This document shows, piece after piece, positions 16,563 through 24,935 of a stretch of DNA of 64,000 bases (positions within the stretch are counted from its first letter, which is position 1; every line of letters begins with the position of its first letter). The stretch spans positions 1-64,000 of the forward strand of contig NZ_RHOW01000002.1 in the NCBI RefSeq assembly GCF_003946215.1, written 5' to 3'. The position numbers were made by a program, and so were the translations under genes. The notes beneath the pieces are model-generated. The model did not search any database. It was not told where the DNA came from and saw only the letters and a list, made by a program, of their open reading frames with translations. The DNA comes from Lapidilactobacillus mulanensis. Its GTDB lineage: Bacteria > Bacillota > Bacilli > Lactobacillales > Lactobacillaceae.

Positions 16563-17423
16563 TTATTTCAGTAAACTCTGTTTATAATCGCGCACAACTT
16601 TAGACGACGTGTCCAAAGCCTTGGCACTTTTATCGAAACTCTTGCTGACGAAGAAGTAGAAAATAATATCGATCAACATAAACTGCGCCAGCAACGAGTT
16701 CGTCGCGGCAATTCGGTTCGGGCTTTCCATCGGCTGCGAAGTATGCACAGAAATATCCGACAGCTTGGCCAAACTATTATTACCAAAACGCGTCAACGAA
16801 ACAACTTGGACGCCATTTTTTTTGGCGGTTTGCGCGGCAAGTAAAACTTCTGGAGACTCCCCTGAGTTCGAGATGATCCACAAAACATCGTTCTTACCAG
16901 CATTGACCACCTTAGGCAACAACGCGTTTAAATCATTATCGGCGACGGTTGGATAACCAATTCGATTCCACTTCTGCGAAATATTTTCCACCGCCAAGTA
17001 TGAAGCCCCAATACCAAAAACAAATAGTCGTTGCGAATGAATGATCGCGCTGACTAAGTGATTGACTTCATCCTCGTTGACTTGATCTGTCGTTTCGCGA
17101 ATCGATTGCAACGCGCTGGATAGCAGTTTTTCTTTGATCGAGCTGAGCTGTTCATTCTTGGTAATATCGGCGTTGTCTTTAGGATCGGACCGATTCTTGG
17201 TCAGATCTGAGGATAACAAGATTTTTAACGTGGTGAAACTATCGATATCCAGGCGTTTCGTCAACCGAATAACCGAGGCCGGGCTTGAATTTGATGCCTT
17301 CGATAATTGCTTAATGGTCATCTTCAACACTTGTTGCTGATGTTTCAAAATATAATCAGCGACCTTTGCCTCGGCATCTGACAACTCGTTCTTTGCATTT
17401 AAAATACGACCACGAACAGACAT
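16563..17423 (-). CDS. MurR/RpiR-family regulator with SIS domain
   Basis: A 286-residue regulator. The N-terminal helix-turn-helix (about 1-77) includes LSDAEAKVADYILKH and TIKQLSKASNSSPASVIRLTKRL. A C-terminal sugar-isomerase (SIS) domain (about 110-265) contains RLFVFGIGASYLAVENI and ISNSGESPEVLLAA, the phosphosugar-binding loops. It lies 35 bp after murQ in the same operon. With murQ and mupG nearby, MurNAc-6-phosphate is the likely effector. An RpiR-type operator sits in front of the next gene (PTS EIIC), and a possible second one lies in the divergent promoter at 19177-19203. Confidence 0.88.
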   Translation of the reverse strand: MSVRGRILNAKNELSDAEAKVADYILKHQQQVLKMTIKQLSKASNSSPASVIRLTKRLDIDSFTTLKILLSSDLTKNRSDPKDNADITKNEQLSSIKEKLLSSALQSIRETTDQVNEDEVNHLVSAIIHSQRLFVFGIGASYLAVENISQKWNRIGYPTVADNDLNALLPKVVNAGKNDVLWIISNSGESPEVLLAAQTAKKNGVQVVSLTRFGNNSLAKLSDISVHTSQPMESPNRIAATNSLLAQFMLIDIIFYFFVSKSFDKSAKALDTSSKVVRDYKQSLLK

Positions 17424-17458
17424 GAATTTACCTCCTTAGTTGAGCTACCAGATCATGT

Positions 17459-18361
17459 TTATTTTCGCAATTCTTTTAAAGCTGCCGCAATAAAGCCGTT
17501 AGTTTTTTCTAGAGCTGTTACTGCGGTCTGGTAATCAACCTCGCCGTTGATCATCACAATGGCCACTTTAGGCTGCTGTTGTGACAGTTCAAAATATTTC
17601 GCGGCCGTGTCGAAATCAACACCCGTAGCATCCTTGATAATTCGTTTAGAACGGTCGACTAATTTCAGGTTAGTCGGTTTCACATCAACCATCAAATTGC
17701 CGTAGACTTTTCCCAACTTGATCATAGACGTTGTCGAAATCATATTCAAAATCATTTTTTCGGCGGTGCCCGCCTTCATCCGCGTCGAACCGGTCACAAC
17801 TTCGGGGCCAACGACAGCTTCAATGGCAAACTCGGCATGTTCACTGATGAGTGCCTGGTGATTGCAACTCAGTGCGCCGGTGCCTGCGCCGATTTCGCGC
17901 GCGTAATCCAAACCACCGATCACATACGGCGTCGTGCCACTTGCAGCAATTCCCAGCACAAAATCCTTATCAGACAAGTGGTGCCCAACTAAATCATCGC
18001 GACCACCGGCTTCAGAATCTTCTGCACCTTCGACTGCTTCAGTCATAGCACTGTCGCCACCTGCAATTAAACCTTGAACCATTTCTGGATCGGTGCCAAA
18101 AGTCGGCACACATTCTGCGGCATCCAAGACGCCCAAACGGCCACTCGTCCCCGCACCGATGTAGAATAAACGGCCGCCTTTTTTGAAACTAGTAACAACT
18201 GAATCGACGATTTTTGTCAACTCGGTCAATATTTCTGGTTCACTGATTGCTAGTGGTACTTTTTGATCTTGTGCGTTGATCGTCGTCAAAATTTGTTGCG
18301 TCGACATTTCATCGATCGCCATGGTGTCCGGATTGCGCATTTCTGTTGTACGTTTGATCAT
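17459..18361 (-). CDS. murQ: N-acetylmuramic acid 6-phosphate etherase MurQ
   Basis: A 300-residue protein, the standard MurQ length. The SIS domain carries GGRLFYIGAGTSGRLGVLDAAECVPTFG (about residues 60-87) and the catalytic region AGGDSAMTEAVEGAEDS (about 100-117). The C-terminal helical part includes NLMVDVKPTNLKL. It cleaves the lactyl ether of MurNAc-6-phosphate to give GlcNAc-6-phosphate and D-lactate in the cytosol. It overlaps the upstream esterase gene by 4 bases (ATGA) and is followed by the MurR-like regulator. With the kinase and mupG on the other side of the divergent promoter it forms a peptidoglycan-recycling locus. Confidence 0.95.
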   Translation of the reverse strand: MIKRTTEMRNPDTMAIDEMSTQQILTTINAQDQKVPLAISEPEILTELTKIVDSVVTSFKKGGRLFYIGAGTSGRLGVLDAAECVPTFGTDPEMVQGLIAGGDSAMTEAVEGAEDSEAGGRDDLVGHHLSDKDFVLGIAASGTTPYVIGGLDYAREIGAGTGALSCNHQALISEHAEFAIEAVVGPEVVTGSTRMKAGTAEKMILNMISTTSMIKLGKVYGNLMVDVKPTNLKLVDRSKRIIKDATGVDFDTAAKYFELSQQQPKVAIVMINGEVDYQTAVTALEKTNGFIAAALKELRK

Positions 18362-19119
18362 TTATTTTGAACCTCTTCTTTTCTATTATTCATTAGCCAC
18401 TGCAAGGCCGCACCGATTTGATCGTTCCAATAAACCCAATCATGATCGCCGGCGCCGGTTTGATAAGTGACCTTTAAATTTAAATCTGTCGTCAGAAAAT
18501 CGTTAAAACTATCATTGGCTTGTTTCATAAAATCTTGATCACCGATTGCGTGATACCAACGCAGATTTTTAAGTTGAACAGAATCTGCTTGCTTGGCCAT
18601 TTGCCGCAGTTGATAATCAGGTTGCTCCAATCCAGTTTCACCGAAAACCGCCTGATAATCCGGCATGATCGTGGGCACAACGCTGAGATCTGTGACCGGT
18701 GAAAGTGCGATGACCGCACTGAACCAGTCCGGCTTTTTAAAAGCCAACTTAAACGCCCCATAGCCACCCATCGAGTTACCACCAACGAAATTATCAGCTG
18801 GCGCCACACTGAGCGGCAACATTTCGCGCATTTGCGGGATCAATTCTTGCGTCAGATAATCCCAATAGTGACCACCAATCGCCATATTCGTATAAAAACT
18901 GCGACCGCCATCAGGCATCACAATACATAATCTAGACTGACTCGCGACTTGTTCTAAGTTAGTTTTCCGCTGCCAACAGCTCCCATTATCGCCTAAACCG
19001 TGAAGCAGCCACAAAACCGGCAACTTTTCACCGGGTGCTATCTGATCGGGCAAAATAATTTGCACCCGAGTTTGATTCGCCAATATCGCAGAAGAACGAA
19101 GCAGATCTAAGAACGCCAT
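18358..19119 (-). CDS. alpha/beta-hydrolase esterase (EstA/esterase D-like)
   Basis: A 253-residue esterase of the tributyrin-esterase type: LPVLWLLHGLGDNGSCWQR (oxyanion region), nucleophile motif GGNSMGGYGAFK (Ser about residue 119), and a C-terminal GAGDHDWVYW with the catalytic His. It has no signal peptide. It is the first gene of the murQ operon and overlaps murQ by 4 bases, so its job is tied to this locus. Removing O-acetyl groups from imported muropeptide sugars is a reasonable guess, not shown. The promoter is TTGAAA-17-TATAAA at 19186-19158 on the minus strand. Confidence 0.85.
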   Translation of the reverse strand: MAFLDLLRSSAILANQTRVQIILPDQIAPGEKLPVLWLLHGLGDNGSCWQRKTNLEQVASQSRLCIVMPDGGRSFYTNMAIGGHYWDYLTQELIPQMREMLPLSVAPADNFVGGNSMGGYGAFKLAFKKPDWFSAVIALSPVTDLSVVPTIMPDYQAVFGETGLEQPDYQLRQMAKQADSVQLKNLRWYHAIGDQDFMKQANDSFNDFLTTDLNLKVTYQTGAGDHDWVYWNDQIGAALQWLMNNRKEEVQNK

Positions 19120-19157
19120 AATTAACTTCCTAACTTTTAATAAAAGGATATAGTCTA

Positions 19158-19221
19158 TTTATAAAACAAAAAATCATTTTTTTCAATTAAAACTTGAAAA
19201 AAAATTCCACTAATTTATAAT
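19158..19221. promoter_or_regulatory. divergent promoters of the peptidoglycan-recycling locus with shared inverted repeat
   Basis: Minus strand: TTGAAA (19186-19181), 17 bp, TATAAA (19163-19158). Plus strand: TTGAAA (19194-19199), 16 bp, TATAAT (19216-19221). Both -35 boxes lie in an inverted repeat, TTTTTTTCAA - 7 bp - TTGAAAAAAA (about 19177-19203), which resembles the TTTCA/TGAAA half-sites of RpiR/MurR operators. One repressor could therefore switch both directions. Confidence 0.65.
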
Positions 19222-19237
19222 TGGGGTTGAACAACAT

Positions 19238-19621
19238 GCTGTGAGAAGCGACGGTTTTGAAATCCTTGGCTAAGCCCGCAAGAACTAAAATCCTGCTTTT
19301 GGATTTCAGTCCTTGTGGCTTAGACATTGATTTCAGTCGCTTCGAACGCACTTACAAGCTGTGAGAAGCCATGGGTTGAAAGTGAGGATTAACTTCGGAT
19401 CATACTAAAATCTGGTTTTAGATTTCAGTATGATCCAAGTTAACCGGAACTTTCAATGGCTTCGAACGCACTTATGCTGCGAGAGCTGACGGTTTTGGCT
19501 GCGTAAGCTAAGTCTCCTAAGTCAATTGATTCCGGTTTTGAATCCTTTGACTTAGGAACTTAGCTATAGCAGACAGTCAGCTCGAACGCACTTACAAGCT
19601 GTGAGAGCTGACGGTTTTGAA
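19238..19621 (+). repeat. Family 1 hairpin array: three full units and one truncated unit
   Basis: Units at about 19238-19353, 19358-19473 and 19475-19593 each start GCTGTGAG or GCTGCGAG and end CGAACGCACTTA. The stems differ: GAAGCGAC/GTCGCTTC, GAAGCCAT/ATGGCTTC and GAGCTGAC/GTCAGCTC, all self-complementary. Inner second stems also pair. A fourth unit (19598-19621) has only the first 24 bases and then runs into the kinase leader. The array lies in the 5' untranslated region of the kinase gene. Confidence 0.85.
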
Positions 19622-19654
19622 ACAGATTTTAACAACAAAGAAGGTAAAAACACA

Positions 19655-20542
19655 TTGAAATATGTAATTGGTGTTGATAGCGGTGGCAGTCACATTGTCG
19701 GACAGGCCTTAGAAAAATCTGGCAAGGTTATTTTTCAAACGCAAAGTGGTCCTGGTAATATTTTTTTGGATCAGGAGAACACTTATCAAAATTTGACCAC
19801 TGTACTGACTGAAATTTTTGCACACTTAGATCGTGCAGACTGCCAGCATATTCTGATCGGTATCGCAGGTGTGGAAACGACTAATAATGCTAGCGAAGTC
19901 GCGACGGATTTCACCGAAAAATTCGGTGTTAAAACGGACGTCATTAGTGATGCCCAGCTGGCTTTGCTAAACGGATTAGAAGGCCAAGATGGCACCTTAG
20001 TTATTGCTGGAACTGGCTCCGTCGTTTATGGCCGTCAGAATAAAAATATGATTCGCTATGGCGGCTGGGGTTTTCTACTTGGTGACACTGGCAGTGCCTA
20101 TAAAATTACCGAGCAGGCTGTTAAACAAATTTTGAAGCAGCATGACCTCCAGCAGTCGAGTGAATTAAGCGCCCCACTTTTGCAATTATTCGGCGCCGAA
20201 GACGTTAAACAAGCCGTTCAGAAATATTATGCCCTCAGCCGCAAAGATATCGCGGCTTTTGCAGTCAAAATTGCGGAGCTCGCCACAACTGGTAGCGTCG
20301 AAGCCCAAACCGTTCTGACTGATCAGGCCACTGCTTTAGCCGATGAAGTTTTAGGATTGTATGCGCAATATCAGCAACCCATTCCAGAACGAATCGCTTT
20401 TTCCGGTTCCGTCCTGGTACACAACGATTTCTATCGCCACATTCTATTGGCGCACATTCAAGAACAGCATCCAAATGTCACTGGTCACGTTGTTTCAACG
20501 AATAATGGCCGCGGCGCAATTTTTTGGGATGCTTGGCAATAA
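19655..20542 (+). CDS. BadF/BadG-type amino-sugar kinase (GlcNAc/MurNAc kinase)
   Basis: A 295-residue ASKHA-fold kinase with N-terminal phosphate loop YVIGVDSGGSHIVG, LIGIAGVETT (about 78), VISDAQLALLNG and VIAGTGSVVYG (about 115), and GGWGFLLGDTGSAY (about 136), the BadF/NagK/MurK signature. The start is TTG 19655, 10 bases after AAAGAAGG. A frame extending to GTG 19601 runs into a repeat and is rejected. It is divergent from murQ and precedes mupG. If MupG releases free GlcNAc from a phosphorylated disaccharide, this kinase would make GlcNAc-6-phosphate. MurNAc kinase activity is the alternative. Confidence 0.85.
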   Translation: MKYVIGVDSGGSHIVGQALEKSGKVIFQTQSGPGNIFLDQENTYQNLTTVLTEIFAHLDRADCQHILIGIAGVETTNNASEVATDFTEKFGVKTDVISDAQLALLNGLEGQDGTLVIAGTGSVVYGRQNKNMIRYGGWGFLLGDTGSAYKITEQAVKQILKQHDLQQSSELSAPLLQLFGAEDVKQAVQKYYALSRKDIAAFAVKIAELATTGSVEAQTVLTDQATALADEVLGLYAQYQQPIPERIAFSGSVLVHNDFYRHILLAHIQEQHPNVTGHVVSTNNGRGAIFWDAWQ

Positions 20543-20811
20543 TTCATAATTTTTTTTACGGCTAGACCGCTAAAATTCATCGCCCACAATCTAGATAAAT
20601 AAATCCGAGTTTAAATTTGGTCAGTTCGCATAAACTGCTTACATGATCAATTATTAAATTCCAAACGGACTGCTCAAAATTGATATAGACCAATTTCAAA
20701 ATCCAATTTTAGCGCTTACTTGTTGCTTGCTTTCTCAATTCATCACGTGTAATAATTGTTAGTGGTTACTTGTGTTTTAGCTATTTTTAAGAAAAATTCT
20801 GTATGTATTGA

Positions 20812-21050
20812 ATTGTGCTCGCAGCCATTGAAATTTCCGGTTAACTTGATAACAACTGAAACCACAATTCGGGTTTTAGTTGTTATCGGCGTTAATCCTC
20901 AATTTCAACCCATGGCTGCTCACAACTTGTTTAATCGTGTTCGAGCTGACTGTCTGCTAGAGCTAAGTTTCGGAGTCAATGGATTCAAAATACGAATCAA
21001 TTGACTCCGGAACTTAGCTTACGCAGCCAAAACGTCAGCTCTCACAACTT
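20812..21050 (-). repeat. two Family 1 hairpin units, inverted orientation, between kinase and mupG
   Basis: Units at about 20812-20928 (stem GCAGCCAT/ATGGCTGC) and 20936-21049 (stem GAGCTGAC/GTCAGCTC) begin TTGTGCTCG or GTGTTCGAG and end CTCACAAC, the reverse of the 19238 array. They end 5-10 bases before the mupG ribosome binding site. The stretch 20543-20800 holds nothing I recognise. Confidence 0.85.
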
Positions 21051-21069
21051 ATAAAAAGGAGTGGTTCAT

Positions 21070-22158
21070 TTGACAATGCGTCAATTAGGTTTATCGATTT
21101 ATCCTGACCATAGCGATTTCGAGGCTAACAAACAATATCTCGAATTGGGTCACAAATATGGTTTCTCACGGATTTTCATGAGTATGCTTGAGGTTCAGGG
21201 TTCGCCTGAGGAAACACAGAAAAAATATCAAAAAATCGTTGATGTTGGTAATGATCTTGGTTACCAAACGATTATCGATGTTTCACCACGAATTTTCGAC
21301 GAATTAGGCATTAGCTATTCTGATCTTAAATTCTTCGCCGACTTGCATGTTGCTGGTATTCGTTTGGATCAAGGTTTTGACGGCTCAACTGAAGCTATGT
21401 TGTCATACAACGAATATGGGTTGATCATCGAATTAAACATGAGTAACAATGTGGATTACTTGAATAATATTATCAGCTATCAAGCTAACGAGTCGTTCAT
21501 TTATGGCTGTCATAACTTCTATCCTCAAGTTGGGACCGCGCTTCCTTATGATTTCTTCATGGAATGCAGTCGTCGTTTCAAGAACTTCGGTATCCATACC
21601 GCTGCTTTTGTTGCCAGCCAAGTCGGTAACATGGGGCCTTGGAACGTTAATGATGGTTTGCCAACAATGGAAATGGATCGTCGATTGCCAATCGATGTTC
21701 AAGCAAAGCACTTGTTTGCAACGAACATGATTGATGACGTGATCATTGGGAATGCCTACGCTTCCGAAGACGAATTGAAAGCTCTATCCGAATTGAATCG
21801 TTATCAAGTTCAATTCCACGTTGATTTCGTCGACGGCGTCAATGACATTGAGAAAAAAATCGTCCTCGGCCATCAACATTTCCGTCGTGGTGACATGAAC
21901 AGTTTAGTGATTCGGTCAACCATGACTCGTGTGGAATACAAAGCAGTTCCCAACGCACCACATGACAATACCATCGAATTCCAACGTGGTGATATCGTCG
22001 TCGGTAACGATGATTTCGGGATCTACAAGAATGAATTGCAATTAGTTCTCGAACCACATACTGGCTCGCGTAAAAATAAAGTGGGTTCAATTACACCAGA
22101 TGAAAAGATTTTGCTCGACTTCATCAAGCCTTGGAGCAAATTTAAATTCCAAGCCTAA
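21070..22158 (+). CDS. mupG: 6-phospho-N-acetylmuramidase MupG (DUF871 family)
   Basis: A 362-residue protein with an N-terminal TIM-barrel (LGLSIYPDHSDFEANKQYLELGHKYGFSRIFMSML; GIRLDQGFDG; ELNMSNN; CHNFYPQVGTALPYDFF; AFVASQ) and a small C-terminal beta domain (from about residue 245), the MupG/DUF871 layout. MupG cleaves MurNAc-6-phosphate-GlcNAc to MurNAc-6-phosphate and GlcNAc. I chose TTG 21070, 8 bases after AAGGAG; ATG 21076 is the alternative. It is downstream of the kinase, with two Family 1 hairpins between them. Context with murQ and a MurR-like regulator matches the known staphylococcal murQ-mupG-murP-murR set. Confidence 0.9.
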   Translation: MTMRQLGLSIYPDHSDFEANKQYLELGHKYGFSRIFMSMLEVQGSPEETQKKYQKIVDVGNDLGYQTIIDVSPRIFDELGISYSDLKFFADLHVAGIRLDQGFDGSTEAMLSYNEYGLIIELNMSNNVDYLNNIISYQANESFIYGCHNFYPQVGTALPYDFFMECSRRFKNFGIHTAAFVASQVGNMGPWNVNDGLPTMEMDRRLPIDVQAKHLFATNMIDDVIIGNAYASEDELKALSELNRYQVQFHVDFVDGVNDIEKKIVLGHQHFRRGDMNSLVIRSTMTRVEYKAVPNAPHDNTIEFQRGDIVVGNDDFGIYKNELQLVLEPHTGSRKNKVGSITPDEKILLDFIKPWSKFKFQA

Positions 22159-22172
22159 TTTAAAATTGTTTC

Positions 22173-22204
22173 TAAAAGCTGAGAAGAAATTCTCAGCTTT
22201 TTTT
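22173..22204 (+). terminator. terminator after mupG
   Basis: AAAAGCTGAGAA / TTCTCAGCTTTT followed by TTT, 15 bp after the stop codon. Confidence 0.9.
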
Positions 22205-22254
22205 GACTGCTCTAATGAAATAAACGAATTTAAAAATTATTCCAAGCATAAAAT

Positions 22255-22328
22255 TAACGAACAATATTTTTAATTAAATAAATATTGTTCGTTTTAATAT
22301 TGATAATTAATCTATACTAGGCTATTAT
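22255..22328 (+). promoter_or_regulatory. paired PurBoxes (PurR) and promoter of the purine permease
   Basis: Two inverted CGAAC-type PurBoxes, AACGAACAATAT (22256-22267) and AATATTGTTCGTTT (22280-22293), lie just upstream of TTGATA (22300-22305), a 17-bp spacer and TATTAT (22323-22328). This matches the arrangement of PurR-controlled purine genes in lactic acid bacteria. Confidence 0.8.
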
Positions 22329-22362
22329 TAATTCATCAACTAGTAAAAGGAGAACAATATTG

Positions 22363-23820
22363 ATGAATAATTTCTTTCAGCTCACCAAGAACCGAACGAA
22401 GGTCAGTACAGAAATTATGGCTGGGGTCACCACATTTTTCGCCATGTCTTATATTCTTTTCGTTAATCCATCGGTGCTCTCGCTGACGGGCATGCCGTCA
22501 CAGGCGGTTTTCTTAGCCACAATCATTGCCTCAGCAGTCGGAACTTTATTCATGGGATTGTTCGCCAATGTCCCTTACGCACTCGCACCCGGAATGGGAC
22601 TCAATGCATTCTTCACTTACACCGTTTGTTTTGCCTTAGGATTTTCCTGGCAAGAAGCGCTGGGTTTGGTTTTCATTTGCGGATTGATCAATATTCTGAT
22701 TACGATCACTAAAATTCGTAAGTTGATCATCACCGCCATTCCCGAAACGCTGCAACAAGCCATGGGCGGCGGGATCGGCGTCTTCATCGCCTATATCGGT
22801 TTCAAGAATGCCGGCTTCCTCCAATTCACTTCTGAACCAAGTAGCATCACTAGCATCAACGGTAAGGCCTTTAGCGCCACTCAGACGACGTTTAAAGGTG
22901 GCATCACTAACATTATCTCTAACGGCGGCATCGTCCCTGCACTGGTCAATTTTTCGCAATCAGGCGCATTGCTTGCACTCATTGGCCTAGCTGTTGTCAT
23001 CGTTCTCCTCGTTAAAAAAGTGTCCGGCGCGGTTCTATTAAGTATCATCATCGCCACCGTGGTCGGCATTCCCATGGGCGTCACTAATTTACATATCTCT
23101 GGGGCAAATTCACTTGGGAATTCCATCGGACAGTTACAAACCACTTTCGGTGCGGCGCTCGGTTCTAAGGGAATGGGCGCATTATTCGGCGATACAAGTC
23201 GCCTCCCGCTTGTGATCATGACTATTTTTGCCTTTAGTTTCTCCGACACCTTTGATACCCTGGGAACCTTTATCGGAACCGGTCGCCGTACAGGAATCTT
23301 TTCTGCGCAAGACGAGAAGGAAATGGAAGATGGCCACGGCTTCTCTTCGAAAATGGATCGCGCATTATTCGCTGATTCCATTGCGACTTCGATCGGCGCC
23401 ATCTTCGGAACAAGTAACACCACAACTTATGTCGAAAGTGCTGCCGGAATTGGTGCGGGTGGCCGTACCGGTTTAACCAGCGTTGTCACCGCCATTTTAT
23501 TCTTACTCAGTAGTTTGTTCGCCCCATTTATTTCCATCATTCCCACACAAGCCATCGCACCAGCACTGATCGCCGTTGGGGTCATGATGATGGGCTCGTT
23601 CAAAGAAATTGACTGGAACGATTTATCCGAAGCGATTCCAGCATTCATGTCCTCGATCTTCATGGGCCTGTGCTATAACATTTCTTACGGGATCGCCGCT
23701 GGATTCATCACCTACTGCCTGATCAAGTTGGTCAATGGCAAAGCCAAAGAAGTTCATCCCGTTTTATGGATCGTCACAATTTTATTCATCGTCAATTTCA
23801 TCGTCTTAGCTATTATTTAA
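22363..23820 (+). CDS. NCS2-family purine permease (PbuG/PbuO-like)
   Basis: A 485-residue, 12-14-helix NCS2/AzgA-type permease: EIMAGVTTFFAMSYILFVNPSVLS (helix 1), NVPYALAPGMGLNAFFTYTV, SFSDTFDTLGTFIGTGRRTG (about 300) and TTTYVESAAGIGAGGRTGLTS (about 350) are signature blocks. The family imports adenine, guanine or hypoxanthine with protons. ATG 22363 was chosen, 10 bases from AAAAGGAG; TTG 22360 is possible. It is preceded by PurBoxes and its own promoter and followed by a terminator, so it is monocistronic and likely induced by purine limitation through PurR. Confidence 0.92.
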   Translation: MNNFFQLTKNRTKVSTEIMAGVTTFFAMSYILFVNPSVLSLTGMPSQAVFLATIIASAVGTLFMGLFANVPYALAPGMGLNAFFTYTVCFALGFSWQEALGLVFICGLINILITITKIRKLIITAIPETLQQAMGGGIGVFIAYIGFKNAGFLQFTSEPSSITSINGKAFSATQTTFKGGITNIISNGGIVPALVNFSQSGALLALIGLAVVIVLLVKKVSGAVLLSIIIATVVGIPMGVTNLHISGANSLGNSIGQLQTTFGAALGSKGMGALFGDTSRLPLVIMTIFAFSFSDTFDTLGTFIGTGRRTGIFSAQDEKEMEDGHGFSSKMDRALFADSIATSIGAIFGTSNTTTYVESAAGIGAGGRTGLTSVVTAILFLLSSLFAPFISIIPTQAIAPALIAVGVMMMGSFKEIDWNDLSEAIPAFMSSIFMGLCYNISYGIAAGFITYCLIKLVNGKAKEVHPVLWIVTILFIVNFIVLAII

Positions 23821-23837
23821 TCTTGACGACAAAAAAA

Positions 23838-23877
23838 GATCCAGCAACCGTAGAAATATTGGTTGCTGGATCTTTTT
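23838..23877 (+). terminator. terminator after the purine permease
   Basis: GATCCAGCAACC / GGTTGCTGGATC followed by TTTTTG. Confidence 0.9.
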
Positions 23878-23893
23878 GCGTTCCCACTGATCA

Positions 23894-23970
23894 TCGTGAG
23901 TTGGAATCAATGACTAAATCGACAACGATTGGAGCGGTTATCACTTAGGCATTGATTTCAGAACGACGAA
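23894..23970 (+). repeat. decayed Family 1 unit
   Basis: CGTGAGTTGGAATCAATGACTAA... to CACTTAGGCATTGATTTCAGAACGACG matches the interior of Family 1 units such as 33964-34077 (GAAATCAGTGACTAAGTCGACAA, CACTTAGACATTGATTTCAG). The outer stem and central hairpin have diverged. It ends beside the stop codon of the ZIP transporter gene. Confidence 0.6.
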
Positions 23971-23976
23971 ATAATT

Positions 23977-24798
23977 TTAACTTAACGCAACATCCAAGAT
24001 CATCATGATAATAAATCCTGTCATCACGCCGAAAACAGCCGTGTGATTTTTACGTTCAACACTTTGTTGTGCTTCGGGAATTAATTCTTCGACCACCACA
24101 TAAATCATTGCGCCAGCCGCAAATGCTAAGGCATATGGCAAAATAACCGTCATCCGGCTAACCAACAACGCACCGATCACACCGGCAATAGGCTCAACGA
24201 TTCCGGATGCCTGTCCGTACATAAATGAACGTGTCCGCGACAAACCACCTTGACGCAACGGAATCGAAACCGCAGCACCTTCAGGGAAATTCTGAATCCC
24301 GATTCCAAGTGCAACAGAAATCGCAGCCGCAACTGCAATCGCCGGATTACTCGCATGACTAACTGCACCGAAAGCTACACCGACCGCGAGCCCTTCAGGA
24401 ATATTATGCAGCGTGATCGAGAAGACCAGCAATACCGTTCGCCGTAAATACGATGGAAAATCGCCCTTGCTCTCTTGACGACCAATTGGTAAATGAGGTA
24501 ACACCCGGTCTGCCAAGTACAAAAACAGCCCCCCAGCACCAAAACCGATTGCGACCACTAACCAAGCAATATCGCCGTTCGCTTCAGCCTGATCGATCGC
24601 GGGATCTAATAATGACCAGAAACTCGCGGCGATCATCACACCAGAAGCAAAACCAAGCATCAGGTTTAAAACATTTTTGTTAATGTTTTTGAAAAAGAAA
24701 ACTAATGCCGCACCGAGCGCGGTCATTCCGTACGTGAATAAAGTACCCACTAGAGCCTGTTGCCATGGTGCCAATTTAATAAAGAAATCTATCATCAT
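23977..24798 (-). CDS. ZIP-family metal (zinc/iron) transporter
   Basis: A 273-residue membrane protein with eight predicted helices. Metal-binding helix motifs are HNIPEGLAVGVAFG (about residue 135) and QNFPEGAAVSIPLRQGG (about 173), the classic ZIP/ZupT pair, and a third conserved EELIPEAQ is at about 245. The family moves divalent cations into the cytosol. ATG 24798 was chosen because AGGAG lies 7 bases upstream; the frame extends to a TTG at 24813. It is monocistronic. Upstream is a Family 2 composite element rather than a visible Zur or MntR box. Confidence 0.88.
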   Translation of the reverse strand: MMIDFFIKLAPWQQALVGTLFTYGMTALGAALVFFFKNINKNVLNLMLGFASGVMIAASFWSLLDPAIDQAEANGDIAWLVVAIGFGAGGLFLYLADRVLPHLPIGRQESKGDFPSYLRRTVLLVFSITLHNIPEGLAVGVAFGAVSHASNPAIAVAAAISVALGIGIQNFPEGAAVSIPLRQGGLSRTRSFMYGQASGIVEPIAGVIGALLVSRMTVILPYALAFAAGAMIYVVVEELIPEAQQSVERKNHTAVFGVMTGFIIMMILDVALS

Positions 24799-24935
24799 GT
24801 TCACACTCCTCAAGATAACTTTATCATGTCTGAATCAAAAAGGGAATAAAAATGTTAGCTTTATTAAAATGGTGTTTTAGCTTTGCCTAAACAATTGGAT
24901 GCATAGCTTCATAAAACAGCGTTAATAACTGGTTT

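Noticed and set aside
19238-19621. CRISPR array or integron attC-like cassette array
   Set aside because: The units are hairpins of about 115 bp with self-complementary arms and 2-8 bp spacers, not short repeats with unique 30-bp spacers. No cas genes or integrase are present, and the ends do not match attC core sites.
22160-22362. Purine riboswitch ahead of the purine permease
   Set aside because: The conserved riboswitch core was not found. Paired PurBoxes and a normal promoter explain regulation better.
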